From: Acidobacteria bacterium RBG_13_68_16 | Lineage (GTDB): Bacteria; Acidobacteriota; Thermoanaerobaculia; Thermoanaerobaculales; Thermoanaerobaculaceae | DNA length: 49,794 bases | Assembly (NCBI GenBank): GCA_001766905.1 | Contig: MEKI01000056.1 | Coordinates: 20,611-70,404, forward strand | Direction of reading: 5' to 3' | Shown: positions 9,754-18,425 of the stretch, one piece after another | Layout of the letters: each line of letters starts with the position of its first letter | How positions within the stretch are numbered: position 1 is the stretch's first letter | Notes under the pieces: model-generated | Seen by the model: only the letters and a program-made list of their open reading frames with translations | Databases searched by the model: none | Told to the model about the DNA's origin: nothing | Made by a program: the position numbers and the translations under genes

Positions 9754-10938
9754 ATGAACATCTGCCTCGTGAGCCATGAGTTCCCACCGGAAACAGGTTG
9801 GGGAGGTGTCGCAACATACAGCTTCGAGTTGTCCAGGGCCCTTGCGCAAGCAGGCCACCGTGTATGGGTAGTCACGTGCACCAGCGGGAAAGAGAAGCTG
9901 TTTGTGGACTCCGGAGTGGAAATACACCACCTTAGGGTCTGGCGGTCATGGGACCACCTAAGGGTGCTTTGGAGACTTCCCGCGGCATGGCCCAGTTTTG
10001 CGTGGCGGGCAGCCTGTCGCGTACAACAGATTCACCGCACGGTCGGCCTCGATATTGTGGAGGCCGCGGAGTACGGTGCGGACAGTCTCTTCGTCAAGGT
10101 GTTCCCGCGGCGACCCCGGTTGGTCGTGCGTCTTCATTCGCCATCGGTCCTGCTGAACCGGTTTACCGGTGTGATCCCCACCTGGCAGCACCGTTTAGCC
10201 TACCTGAGAGAGAGGCTGGCAATTGCCGGTGCCGACGCCCTCTCGGCACCAGCGCGTGCCATTGTGGACGAGGCCTGTTCGTGGTTGCCGATCATTCGCA
10301 CGAAACGTTTGTGCGTCGTTCCGAACGGGATCACGGCCTCGGACTGGGACGAAGGTCCGGGTCGTGCGGAACCACCTGAGGTGCTTTACGTCGGCCGCTT
10401 GGAACGCCGCAAAGGGATCGACCTGGTCGAACGGGTTATACCGACGGTGCTCAATGAGTTTCCGAATGTCACCTTCCGCTTCGTCGGCGACGACCGCTTC
10501 GACGAGCACCAGGTTTCGTGGCGCACTCGTCTCACTCGTGCAGCCCCCGAGCAAGCAAGGTCCCGTCTCGCATTTGATCATGTTCCACGAGAACACCTTC
10601 CCTCGCTGTATCAGCGGGCAACGTTGAGCATCATCCCGTCGCCCTGGGAGAACTTCCCGTACGTTGCGCTGGAGGCAATGGCAACCGGTTGCCCCGTGAT
10701 CGCGACCAATGTCGGCGCTTTGCCGGAGATCGTGACACACGGGAGGACTGGTCTCCTGGTCCCGCCGGGAGACCATGAGGCGTTCTCGCGGGCAATTGCC
10801 ACGCTGCTGCGTAGCCCAAGACAACTGGACAGCATGCGTGTTGAGGCCCGCCGATGGATCCGGGAGAAGTTCAGTTGGGAGCGGGTCCTCCCCCTGATGG
10901 TCGGGTTCTACCGGGCAGTTTGTGATGAGGCAAGCTGA
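9754..10938 (+). CDS. Glycosyltransferase family 4 (GT-B fold)
   Basis: Retaining GT-B glycosyltransferase using a nucleotide-sugar donor. The N-terminal domain opens with NICLVSHEFPPETGWGGVA, the standard GT4 start containing the glycine-rich GG loop. The C-terminal domain has the linker VLYVGRLERRKGIDLV and the donor site region IIPSPWENFPYVALEAMATG with the E-x7-E arrangement. The ATG at 9754, five bases after the previous stop, is preferred over the track start at 9724, because it puts the first beta strand at the N-terminus (394 residues). Weak ribosome site; translation is probably coupled. Sugar specificity unknown. Base composition here is visibly lower in GC than in flanking genes. 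Confidence 0.9.
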   Translation: MNICLVSHEFPPETGWGGVATYSFELSRALAQAGHRVWVVTCTSGKEKLFVDSGVEIHHLRVWRSWDHLRVLWRLPAAWPSFAWRAACRVQQIHRTVGLDIVEAAEYGADSLFVKVFPRRPRLVVRLHSPSVLLNRFTGVIPTWQHRLAYLRERLAIAGADALSAPARAIVDEACSWLPIIRTKRLCVVPNGITASDWDEGPGRAEPPEVLYVGRLERRKGIDLVERVIPTVLNEFPNVTFRFVGDDRFDEHQVSWRTRLTRAAPEQARSRLAFDHVPREHLPSLYQRATLSIIPSPWENFPYVALEAMATGCPVIATNVGALPEIVTHGRTGLLVPPGDHEAFSRAIATLLRSPRQLDSMRVEARRWIREKFSWERVLPLMVGFYRAVCDEAS

Positions 10939-12040
10939 TCCCCGCCACCGGGATGCGCGTCGTGGTGTCACAGTCGCCATCTGCTGTCACAACTCGGCGG
11001 ATCGTATCCGCATGTGCCTCAAACACCTGCTAGCACAACGCGGTGACCCCGCACTTCCTTGGGAAGCGCTTCTAGTGGACAACGCTTCAACCGACGCCAC
11101 AGCCGAGGTCGCCCGTTCCGCTTGGCCCACGGACTTCCAGGTGCCGCTCCGGATCGTGCACGAGTCGGCGCTAGGCCTGAGCAACGCGCGTTGGCGCGGT
11201 TTCCTTGAGGCGTGCTACCAGGTGGTGAGTTTCATTGACGATGACAACTGGGTCTCGCCCGACTGGCTACGAACCGCCCACGAGGTCTTTGACAGGGATC
11301 CCGAGTTGGCCGCATGCGGGGGTTTCAACGAAGTGGCGTTTGACGGTCGCCCGCCCGCTTGGTTCGACGCCTACAAATGGTCTTTTGCAGTGGGACCGCA
11401 GGGTCCCTCACCCGACACTGCGGACACCAATGCACCGTCGTTGTGGGGCGCTGGCCTAACCGTCCGTCTCGCGGCATGGCACGGGCTTCAGCAGTGTGGC
11501 TTTGTCCCCCTTCTCCGTGATCGTACTGGCTCCGCACTCAGTGGAGCCGGCGACACAGAGCTCTGTCTCGCGCTACGCCTGGCCGGATGGCGGTTGCGCT
11601 ACGAACCCCGCCTCCGGCTCACGCACTTCCTGCCAAGCTGGCGGCTCCATTGGAGTTACCTTCGGCGCCTACACCGGGCTTTTGGGGCGAGCACTGTTGG
11701 AACTGACCCCTACTACGCCGCCCTGGAGCCGATTCCGCCCAAAGGCAGGGCATGGGTCCGCCACACTTGGGAGTGGCAGTCGGCCGTGGTGCTCAAGCAC
11801 TTCGTCACTCACCCGAAGACGTTGTTCCGCCTGTTCTCAAGGGCAGGAGAGGGAAATCCCATTGCACTCTCAGCAGAAGGACAGGTAGGTCGGCTGCGCG
11901 CTCTCTTGAAGACGCGTGGGGAATACAACGCCTCCTTCGTGCGGGTCCGCGGCGCGGCATGGGCCGCGCGTGACGACTCCTCCGACCGCGAACAGCACCG
12001 CAAGCCGGCACGATCCGATGGCATCACTAAGGTAGAGTGA
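10922..12040 (+). CDS. Glycosyltransferase family 2 (GT-A fold)
   Basis: Inverting GT-A enzyme. The N-terminal strand VTVAICCHNSADRI, the LLVDNAST donor loop and the metal-binding acidic cluster FIDDDNWVSPDW (about 103-114) are plain GT2 marks. WGAGLTVR and SGAGDTELCLALRLAG, with the catalytic-region ED-like acidic pair, follow. The 372 residues are longer than a minimal GT2; the last 90 or so are basic and lack clear motifs. The start is GTG 10922 or ATG 10925, overlapping the upstream gene by 14-17 bases. Adds a sugar to the surface glycan; donor and linkage unknown. The gene overlaps the next by GTGA. Confidence 0.88.
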   Translation: MMRQADPRHRDARRGVTVAICCHNSADRIRMCLKHLLAQRGDPALPWEALLVDNASTDATAEVARSAWPTDFQVPLRIVHESALGLSNARWRGFLEACYQVVSFIDDDNWVSPDWLRTAHEVFDRDPELAACGGFNEVAFDGRPPAWFDAYKWSFAVGPQGPSPDTADTNAPSLWGAGLTVRLAAWHGLQQCGFVPLLRDRTGSALSGAGDTELCLALRLAGWRLRYEPRLRLTHFLPSWRLHWSYLRRLHRAFGASTVGTDPYYAALEPIPPKGRAWVRHTWEWQSAVVLKHFVTHPKTLFRLFSRAGEGNPIALSAEGQVGRLRALLKTRGEYNASFVRVRGAAWAARDDSSDREQHRKPARSDGITKVE

Positions 12041-13128
12041 GGGCGGTGAGGGTCACTTTCCTCTTGCCGGGGCCAGCCTCGGTGCCGGTAGGCGGGATCC
12101 GGGTCGCCTACCGCTTGGCCGAGGGCCTTGCGCTGCGCGGTCATGATGTCCGCATTCTGCACCCCACGGGCTGGGTCGGGTCGGACACCGCCCACCGGAG
12201 TTCTCTCCTGCGTGGACTTAGCTGGGTCAAGCACTGGATTCTGCGTGACTACCGCCCTGCGACGTGGCTCCCAATTCCGCAAGGAGTGCGTCTGCGCTTG
12301 ATCCCTTCGATCTCTCCCAAATGGGTGGGTCAGAGTGACGCCATTGTTGCCACCGGATGGAGGCTGTTCTCCGCGATCGCGACCCTGCCGCCGAACGCCG
12401 GCGCAAAGGTTGCACTGGTCCAGCACCTCGATGCCTGGGACGGGTCCCGCGAGGATGCGGTCGCGGCCTGGCTACTTCCCATGCACAAGGTTGCCGTTGC
12501 GCACTGGATGGCCAGGGAGCTGCACGCCATCGGTCAGGAGTGCGATGTGGTCCCCAACGCCGTCGACCAGGACCTGTTCTTCCTCGAGACGCCGCCCGAG
12601 GAGCGCCGGGCACCGACGGTGGCCTTCATGGGCCACGATCAGCCCTGGAAAGGAACCGCTTTTGCCCTCCAGGCAGTGGAGAAGGTGCGGGAACAGATCC
12701 CTGGGCTCGAGGTCCAAATGTTCTGCACACGCCCGCTGCCGGCAGGCAGGCCAATCTGGATCCGCGAAAGGCTCAACCCTCCGCCCCGCGAACTGCGGGG
12801 CATCTACAACTGGGCTCAAGTGTTCCTCGCCCCCTCGCTGACCGAGGGCTGGGACCTGCCGGCGTGCGAGGCGATGGCGTGTGGAGCCGCGCTTGTGGCC
12901 AGTGACATTCCGGCGCGGGCAGAGTACGCCGAGAATCAGGGGAGCGCCCTCCTAACACCACCGGGAGACGTGCCCGCAATGGCAGAGGCGGCGTTGCGCC
13001 TCCTAGCGGATGATGGCCTGCGCGTGCGCCTTGCCCGGCGCGGTTTGGAGCGGGTAGGCGAGTTGACCTGGCCGCGATCGGCTGAACTCTTTGAGTTAGC
13101 CTTGACTCGGGCAGTGGCACGCCTATGA
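12037..13128 (+). CDS. Glycosyltransferase family 4 (GT-B fold)
   Basis: A 363-residue GT-B enzyme. N-terminal glycine loop GPASVPVGGIRVAYRLAEGL; C-terminal half with VVPNAVDQDLF, FMGHDQPWKG (the domain-linker strand) and the donor site LAPSLTEGWDLPACEAMACG containing the E-x7-E motif. Starts at GTG in a 4-base GTGA overlap with the GT2 gene, so translation is coupled; a second in-frame GTG lies three codons in. Together with the other two transferases this gives at least three glycosyl additions encoded in the locus. Donor unknown. Confidence 0.89.
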   Translation: MRAVRVTFLLPGPASVPVGGIRVAYRLAEGLALRGHDVRILHPTGWVGSDTAHRSSLLRGLSWVKHWILRDYRPATWLPIPQGVRLRLIPSISPKWVGQSDAIVATGWRLFSAIATLPPNAGAKVALVQHLDAWDGSREDAVAAWLLPMHKVAVAHWMARELHAIGQECDVVPNAVDQDLFFLETPPEERRAPTVAFMGHDQPWKGTAFALQAVEKVREQIPGLEVQMFCTRPLPAGRPIWIRERLNPPPRELRGIYNWAQVFLAPSLTEGWDLPACEAMACGAALVASDIPARAEYAENQGSALLTPPGDVPAMAEAALRLLADDGLRVRLARRGLERVGELTWPRSAELFELALTRAVARL

Positions 13129-13174
13129 CCCCGGTTCTTCCCGTCGACAAGACAGGACCGCGGCCACCAAACCA

Positions 13175-13987
13175 ATGGGACTACCCATGGTGCTGATCCA
13201 CCGACTCGCGCACGCGCTGGAGGTTCTTCGGGAGAATCGCTTTGGGATGCCCCTGGCCGAACGCCTGCGGCTCGGGCGTCTGCCGCGCTACTTGCCGACC
13301 ACCACCACGTTCCTCAAAAGGGAACTCACTCTAGTCGATGCCAACAGCTTCCTCGTGGGCGTGGAGGAGATCTTCCGCAACCGACTGTACGAGTTCCCAG
13401 CCTCGAGGCCCAACCCTCTCATCATCGACTGCGGGGCCAACATCGGCCTCAGCTGCCTGTTCTTCAAAGAGCTATACCCGGCCAGTCGGATCATCGCATT
13501 TGAGCCCGATCAGGCGGTTTTCGCCGCACTCGAGAGCAACATTGGCGCTCGAGGCTTCTCGGGAATCGAACTCCACAACCGTGCCGTGTGGGTCCGCGAA
13601 GGACTGGTGAGCTTTTGGAGCGAAGGGGCGTATGGCGGGAGGATTGCCAAGCCTTGCGACGAGCAGGGCCTCGTCCAGGTTTCCTCGGTGCGCCTCAAGG
13701 ACTACCTTGGTGGTGAAGTTGACTTTCTGAAGCTTGACATCGAGGGCGCAGAGGTCGAGGTAGTCGCGGACTGCGCAGACTTGTTGGGAAACGTTGAGCG
13801 CATGTTCTTGGAATACCACTCCTTTGTCGATGAGGAACAGAGGCTCGATGCCCTGCTGGGCATGCTTCGTACGGCCGGATTCCGGTACCACGTGAAGGAG
13901 GCCCTAACTGCCGAGGTCCCTTTCAGAGCGCGGCCACTGTCCTGCGGCATGGACCTCCAGCTGAACATATTTGCCTTCCGAACGTGA
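13175..13987 (+). CDS. FkbM-family methyltransferase
   Basis: A 270-residue protein of the FkbM family, which O-methylates sugars or other secondary hydroxyls. SAM motif I is LIIDCGANIGLSCLFF (about 86-101) and the following acidic residue is in IIAFEPDQAVF. The family's distal motif FLKLDIEGAEVEVV (about 186-199) is also present. The first 60 residues form a basic, partly amphipathic lead. ATG at 13175 or 13187; a 46-base gap follows the preceding transferase. As last gene of the glycan locus it probably methylates the glycan, giving a second methylation activity besides the gene behind wzt. Confidence 0.87.
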   Translation: MGLPMVLIHRLAHALEVLRENRFGMPLAERLRLGRLPRYLPTTTTFLKRELTLVDANSFLVGVEEIFRNRLYEFPASRPNPLIIDCGANIGLSCLFFKELYPASRIIAFEPDQAVFAALESNIGARGFSGIELHNRAVWVREGLVSFWSEGAYGGRIAKPCDEQGLVQVSSVRLKDYLGGEVDFLKLDIEGAEVEVVADCADLLGNVERMFLEYHSFVDEEQRLDALLGMLRTAGFRYHVKEALTAEVPFRARPLSCGMDLQLNIFAFRT

Positions 13988-14085
13988 GGGTTCACTACAT
14001 GTGCTCGCCAGCGGTCCATTCGGTGCTGCTGCTGGCAGAAAGCTACAAAACACGCTAGATTTCTGCGAGTGAGGAGGGCCGCCGC

Positions 14086-15768
14086 GTGAAGCTCGTCGAG
14101 TGCGTCCCCAACATCTCGGAAGGGCGGCGGCCGGAGGTGTACGAGGCGGCGGCGAAGGCCGCGGCGTCCGTCCCGGGGGTCACGGTGCTCAACGTGGACC
14201 CCGGCGCGGAGACCAACCGCACGGTCATCACGTTCGTCGGCGAGCCCGAGGCGGTGCTCGAGGGCGCGTTCCGGCTGGCCGTGAAGGCCGTCGAGCTCAT
14301 CGACATGAGCGCCCACCACGGGGCCCACCCCCGGATGGGGGCGGTGGACGTCGTTCCCTTCGTGCCGATCTCCGGCGTCACGATGGACGAATGTGTGGCG
14401 CTCGCGCGTCGCCTCGGCCAACGCGTGGGTAGCGAGTTGGGCATCCCCGTCTACCTCTACGAGTCCGCGGCCTCGAACCCCGGCCGCCGAAACCTGGCGG
14501 ACGTCCGCGCCGGCGAGTACGAGGGACTCGCCGAGAAGCTCAAGGACCGCGCCTGGAAGCCGGACTTCGGTCCCTCCTCCCCTGTTGCGCGCTCGGGGGC
14601 AACCGTAATCGGCGCCCGGAAGTTCCTCGTCGCTTTCAACGTCAACCTCAACACGCTGGACAAGCGCCTTGCCACGCGGGTCGCCCTCGACGTGCGCGAG
14701 AAGGGTCGCATGCGGCGGGACGAGCACGGCCAGCCGGTCCTGGACGACGCGGGCAACCCGCTGTGGGATCCCGGCCTCCTCAGGTCCGTGAAGGCGGTGG
14801 GGTGGGTGATCCCGGAGTTCGGATGTGCCCAGATCTCGATGAACCTCACGGACCTGGACGTCACACCGCTGCACGTGGCGTTCGACACTTGCGACGAACG
14901 CGCCCGCGAGCGCGGGCTGCGGGTGACCGGCTCCGAGTTGGTCGGCCTCGTGCCCAAGTCGGCACTGGTGGCGGCCGGTCGGTACTACCTCAGGCAGATG
15001 GGCCGTTCCGCCGGCGTGCCCGAGGGCTCCCTCATCCACGTGGCGATGCGAACCCTCGGCCTTTCCGAGGTAAAGGCGTTCGACCCCGCCGTGCGCGTCA
15101 TCGAGTATCGTCTGGAAACCTCGGGGCGCCTGGTCTCGATGGCGCTGCAGGCTTTCACGGACGAGCTCTCCACCGACTCGCCCGCACCCGGCGGCGGTTC
15201 GGTCGCCGCGCTGGCAGGTGCGCTGGGTGCCGCCCTTGCCGCCATGGTTGCCAGCCTCTCGCACGCCAAAAAGGGCTTCGAGGCGCATCGGGACAGGCTC
15301 GACGCGATCGCGGTGCGCGGGCAGGAGATCAAGGACCGCATGCTGGCGGCGGTGGATGCCGACACCGAGGCGTTCGACTCCCTCCTCGAGGCCATGCGTC
15401 TGCCCAAGGGAACGCCCGAGGAGCAGACGGCGCGCGAGCGCGCGATCGCCGAGGCTACGGTCGCTGCCATCGAGGTCCCACTCGGCGTCCTGGAGGCATG
15501 CCCGGAGGTGATCGAGCTCTGCCGCGAGGTGGCCCGCATCGGCCTCGAGGCCTCCCGCTCTGACGCGGGCACCGGGGCCCAGGTGGCGCGCGCCTCGGCC
15601 GCGGGTGCCTATCAAAACGTGTGCACCAACCTGCCCGGGCTCACCGACCCGGTCCGGGCGAAGGCGCTCCTCGCCCGGGCCGACGGCGCGTGGGACGAGG
15701 TCCGCTCGTCACACGCCCTGGCCGAAAGGGAGATCCTCGAGGAGTTGCGGAAGGCCGCCCGGCAGTAG
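14086..15768 (+). CDS. ftcD: Bifunctional glutamate formimidoyltransferase / formimidoyl-THF cyclodeaminase
   Basis: Moves the formimino group from N-formiminoglutamate (histidine degradation) to tetrahydrofolate, then releases ammonia to give 5,10-methenyl-THF. The 560 residues are a natural fusion like the animal enzyme. The N-terminal transferase (1-325) has KLVECVPNISEGR and a catalytic-region histidine near 81 in SAHHGAHPRMGAVD; the C-terminal cyclodeaminase (about 345-560) has DSPAPGGGSVAALAGALGAA. GTG start with GAGGAGGG seven bases upstream. No other histidine-degradation gene is in the window. A weak TAGATT -10-like box at 14056 precedes it. GC is high again, marking the end of the lower-GC glycan locus. 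Confidence 0.95.
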   Translation: MKLVECVPNISEGRRPEVYEAAAKAAASVPGVTVLNVDPGAETNRTVITFVGEPEAVLEGAFRLAVKAVELIDMSAHHGAHPRMGAVDVVPFVPISGVTMDECVALARRLGQRVGSELGIPVYLYESAASNPGRRNLADVRAGEYEGLAEKLKDRAWKPDFGPSSPVARSGATVIGARKFLVAFNVNLNTLDKRLATRVALDVREKGRMRRDEHGQPVLDDAGNPLWDPGLLRSVKAVGWVIPEFGCAQISMNLTDLDVTPLHVAFDTCDERARERGLRVTGSELVGLVPKSALVAAGRYYLRQMGRSAGVPEGSLIHVAMRTLGLSEVKAFDPAVRVIEYRLETSGRLVSMALQAFTDELSTDSPAPGGGSVAALAGALGAALAAMVASLSHAKKGFEAHRDRLDAIAVRGQEIKDRMLAAVDADTEAFDSLLEAMRLPKGTPEEQTARERAIAEATVAAIEVPLGVLEACPEVIELCREVARIGLEASRSDAGTGAQVARASAAGAYQNVCTNLPGLTDPVRAKALLARADGAWDEVRSSHALAEREILEELRKAARQ

Positions 15769-15906
15769 TCCCTCCTTGCCGCTGGCGCGGGTGGCCGGGT
15801 GACGTCTTGTTTTCCACTCCGTGGAGGTCTTGTTTTGCCCGGCGGGTGTGCGGCCGCTCGGCGCTTGTTCGCCCACGCTCGTGGCGCGCCGAGACTCCTC
15901 CGGCCA

Positions 15907-15975
15907 CGACCCAGCAGTGTGTCCCGGGGCGAGGCCCCTCGGCGTTCGCATACAGCCGCGTCCCCGAGACCCCAC
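15907..15975 (-). repeat. Intergenic repeat family 1, left inverted arm
   Basis: Read on the minus strand, this 69-base stretch aligns with 16180-16249 read on the plus strand. By hand about 54 of 70 positions match with one gap, including the block GCGAAC..CGAGGGGCC.CGCC.CGGGAC. The two arms therefore face each other across about 200 bases. A chance match of this length and evenness is unlikely even at this GC content, so this looks like an old inverted duplication of an intergenic element. Confidence 0.6.
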
Positions 15976-16179
15976 CCCGGGTCCGCACGCTGGGGACCCC
16001 GTGGCCTCCGGAGGCATGGCCGCTCACACCCGCCAGGCGAATTGAAAGCCCCCCACCCAACGGGCCTCGATGGGAGTTGAGCAGGCCGCTGGCAGCTCAG
16101 GGGGTGGCGGTGAAATCCGCCCCGCGGGCGGAAGGAGCCATCGCGCCGGAGCCTGCGGGAACCGAGCGGGCGTCTCGCG

Positions 16180-16249
16180 GTGGGGTGTCGCTGGCGCGGC
16201 TTCAGGCGAACAGCGAGGGGCCCCGCCGCGGGACGTCCCTGCTCGGTCG
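16180..16249 (+). repeat. Intergenic repeat family 1, right inverted arm
   Basis: Plus-strand partner of 15907-15975. Downstream of this arm the element continues into GAGCAAAAAAATTGGTGG, a perfect hairpin, and GGAAGGAG. The same order of pieces (GARCAAAAA, GGTGG hairpin, AAGGAG) recurs on the minus strand upstream of murB (20991-21042), suggesting a third, more diverged copy. Confidence 0.6.
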
Positions 16250-16317
16250 CACGCGCAGGCGTGCCGGAGGGCTGGGCTCAACGCCCGGCCCGAGCGGCCG
16301 CTCCGAGCCCGCGGAGC

Positions 16318-16345
16318 AAAAAAATTGGTGGTGCGGGGCACCACC
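16318..16345 (-). terminator. Intrinsic terminator, minus strand, downstream of etfA
   Basis: Read on the minus strand: GGTGGTGC-CCC-GCACCACC, a perfect 8-base-pair stem with a 3-base loop, followed by AA and seven T. It lies about 220 bases past the etfA stop and is the best-formed terminator in the window, so the etf transcript probably carries a 3' untranslated stretch of that length. Confidence 0.85.
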
Positions 16346-16563
16346 GGAAGGAGCGGCCAGCTTCCACCTTGCTCGACCACTCTCAAACGGCACCCCCCCC
16401 AACGCAATCCCACGAAAGTGGGATATCCGGACGGCAGGCAGGGGGCGGGGGCCGAAAGCCTTGAGTTAAGGACACTAACTCCGGACGCCCAAACCACGAG
16501 GTACAAGGGCCCGGGAGCTGCCCGGGCACTCATGCATCACGCCTCGTCCCTCGTGCGTGCTTT

Positions 16564-17538
16564 CTACACCTCGGCCTTGAGCTTCTTGATCTCCTCGATG
16601 AGTGGGGGGACGACCTGGAAGAGGTCGCCCACGATCCCGTAGTCCGCGACCTTGAAGATCGGCGCCTCGGGGTCCTTGTTGATCGCCACGATGAGCTTCG
16701 AGGATGACATCCCGGCCAGGTGCTGGATCGCCCCCGAGATGCCGCACGCGATGTAGAGCGAGGGAGAAACCACCTTGCCGGTCTGGCCGACCTGGTGGGC
16801 GTGGTCGATCCACCCGGCATCCACCACGGCACGGGAGGCACCGACCGCAGCGCCGAGCAGCTTGGCGAGATCGCGGATGAGGGCGAAGTTCTCCGGTCCC
16901 TTGATGCCCCGGCCCCCGCTCACGATGACGTCCGCCTCGGCGACGTCCAGCTCTCCGCCCTCCTTCGCCAGGATCTCCCTGACGACAGCGCGGATATCGC
17001 CGGCCACCTGAGGAAGCGCTTCGACCTCTGCTTTTCCCTCACCGATGCCGGCGGGAAAAACGTTGGGACGCAGCGTCACGACCACCGGCTTGCCGGCCCC
17101 GTCCGCCGTGGCGAGCGCCTTCCCGGAGTACACGGGACGCGTGGCGACCACCGCGCCCCCTTCGACCTGCACCCGGACCACGTCGGCCAGGCAACCCCAC
17201 CCGAGGCGCGCGGCAACGCGTCCTGAGAGGTCGCGCCCGAGTGCGGTGGCCGCCATGAAGAGCGCCACGGGTGAGGACTTCTCCACCGCCGCCCGGACCG
17301 CCGCGGCATACCCCTCGGTGGAGTAGCGCGCGAGCTTCTCCTCGTCCGCCACGAACACCTTGCCGGCGCCGTACTTCCCGAGCTCTGCGGCCTTGGTGCC
17401 GATCCCGTGGCCCACCAGCACGGCGTTGACCGCGAGCCCTGCTCCGGATGCCAGCCGCTTGGCCTCCGAGAGCGCCTCCAGGGACGCCTTGCGGAGGTTG
17501 CCGTTGCGCTGCTCGATGAAAACCAGAATGCCCGCCAT
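16564..17538 (-). CDS. etfA: Electron transfer flavoprotein alpha subunit
   Basis: FAD-binding subunit of the ETF heterodimer, which passes electrons from acyl-CoA and related dehydrogenases to the quinone pool. The 324 residues start [13 protein letters not shown]. The C-terminal FAD domain is clear: [13 protein letters not shown], then the family signature region [17 protein letters not shown] and [22 protein letters not shown]. Starts 9 bases after etfB with GGAGA upstream, so the pair is co-transcribed. It is the last gene of the minus-strand run; the terminator lies about 220 bases further on. Confidence 0.97.
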   Translation of the reverse strand: MAGILVFIEQRNGNLRKASLEALSEAKRLASGAGLAVNAVLVGHGIGTKAAELGKYGAGKVFVADEEKLARYSTEGYAAAVRAAVEKSSPVALFMAATALGRDLSGRVAARLGWGCLADVVRVQVEGGAVVATRPVYSGKALATADGAGKPVVVTLRPNVFPAGIGEGKAEVEALPQVAGDIRAVVREILAKEGGELDVAEADVIVSGGRGIKGPENFALIRDLAKLLGAAVGASRAVVDAGWIDHAHQVGQTGKVVSPSLYIACGISGAIQHLAGMSSSKLIVAINKDPEAPIFKVADYGIVGDLFQVVPPLIEEIKKLKAEV

Positions 17539-17547
17539 GGTCGTCTC

Positions 17548-18342
17548 CTAGATGGCCTTCGCCTGCTCGCGCAGGAGGCGAGCCAGTTCCCGCGCGGCAC
17601 CCGCCGGGTCCTCGTCGCCCTTCAGGACGGTGCCGCCGCTCTTGGCGGGCGGCAGCTCGAGCGCCTTCCAGCGGCAGGTCGCCTCAGCCGCCGCCAGCGC
17701 CCCCTCGTCGAGCCCGAGATCCGCAACGGCAAAGGTCTGGATGGTCACCTTCTTCGAGGCCATGATCCCCTTGAGGGACGGGTAGCGCGGCTCGTTGAGG
17801 CCCTTGTGCGCCGTCACGACGCACGGCGCCGGAGCCTCCACGACCTCGGTGCCGCCCTCGATCTCCCGGTGCGCGGTGAGCTTGCCGTCGCCGATCTCGA
17901 GCTTGACGACACCCGTCACGTGAGGGATATCCAGGAGTTCCGCCACCATCGCCCCCACGAGGCTGTTGTCGCTGCCGACGCCCTTGATCCCGGCAAAGAA
18001 GATGTCGAACGGCCCGACCTTGCGGATCGCGGCGGCGAGCACGCGCGCGATCGCGAGCGCGTCGCCGAAGGTCCCATCGCCGCCCTTCACGTGCACGGCT
18101 GCGTCCGCGCCCCGGGCAAGGCATTCCCGCAGACCCTGCTGGGCGCGCTCCGGTCCGTACGTAAGCACGGTGACCGCGCCCCCGCGGGCCTCCTTGAGCC
18201 GGATCGCCTCCTCGAGCGCGTACTCGTCGTACGGCGAGACGATCCACTTGATGTCCGTCTCGTCGATGCGATTGCTCGCGCCCGGGACCTTGATCACCGA
18301 TGCGGTGTCGGGAACGTGCGCCATCAGCACACAGCTCTTCAT
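17548..18342 (-). CDS. etfB: Electron transfer flavoprotein beta subunit
   Basis: AMP-binding subunit of ETF. The 264 residues carry the conserved core DETDIKWIVSPYDEYALEEA near residue 27 and the family signature VVTAHKGLNEPRYPSLKGIM near 172-191. GAGGAGG precedes the ATG at a good distance. An 83-base gap separates it from fabF upstream, with no clear terminator, so it may be read through from the fatty-acid genes. Its neighbours suggest a lipid-metabolism context. Whether it is a conventional or bifurcating ETF cannot be decided, because no partner dehydrogenase is present. Confidence 0.97.
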   Translation of the reverse strand: MKSCVLMAHVPDTASVIKVPGASNRIDETDIKWIVSPYDEYALEEAIRLKEARGGAVTVLTYGPERAQQGLRECLARGADAAVHVKGGDGTFGDALAIARVLAAAIRKVGPFDIFFAGIKGVGSDNSLVGAMVAELLDIPHVTGVVKLEIGDGKLTAHREIEGGTEVVEAPAPCVVTAHKGLNEPRYPSLKGIMASKKVTIQTFAVADLGLDEGALAAAEATCRWKALELPPAKSGGTVLKGDEDPAGAARELARLLREQAKAI

Positions 18343-18425
18343 CGGTCGTCCTCCTCAGCCGCCGGCGGGCGGCGCGTGAACGGAGACCTGCGTGCCGTCC
18401 CGGCGAGTCCGCGCAAGCCCGCGCC

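Larger units (their letters stand above)
15769..16563. other. 795-base gene-free interval between convergent ftcD and etfA
   Basis: Neither strand has an ORF with recognisable protein content; the many ORF-track entries here overlap one another on both strands, as expected for high GC. What is present: a weak hairpin and T-rich segment just after ftcD (CTCCGTGGAG then GTCTTGTTTTG, about 15822-15837) inside a repeated TCTTGTTTT motif; two inverted repeat arms (15907-15975 and 16180-16249); a strong minus-strand terminator (16318-16345); and small hairpins. One of these is ATCCCAC-GAAA-GTGGGAT (16407-16424), closed by a GNRA tetraloop when read on the plus strand. Another, GCCCGGG-AGCTG-CCCGGGC (about 16508-16527), sits just past etfA. 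Best described as repeat-derived intergenic DNA. Confidence 0.7.

Noticed and set aside
16407-16424. GNRA-closed hairpin ATCCCAC-GAAA-GTGGGAT as part of RNase P RNA or another known ncRNA
   Set aside because: None of the universally conserved RNase P, tmRNA or SRP sequences surround it; kept only as a hairpin in the repeat-derived interval.
15621-16469. Plus-strand ORF and overlapping minus-strand ORFs in the 15.8-16.5 kb gap, which share short peptide strings such as EGPR.GT
   Set aside because: The peptide likeness is explained by the inverted DNA repeat arms; there is no start-site support or codon bias, so they are treated as repeat, not protein.
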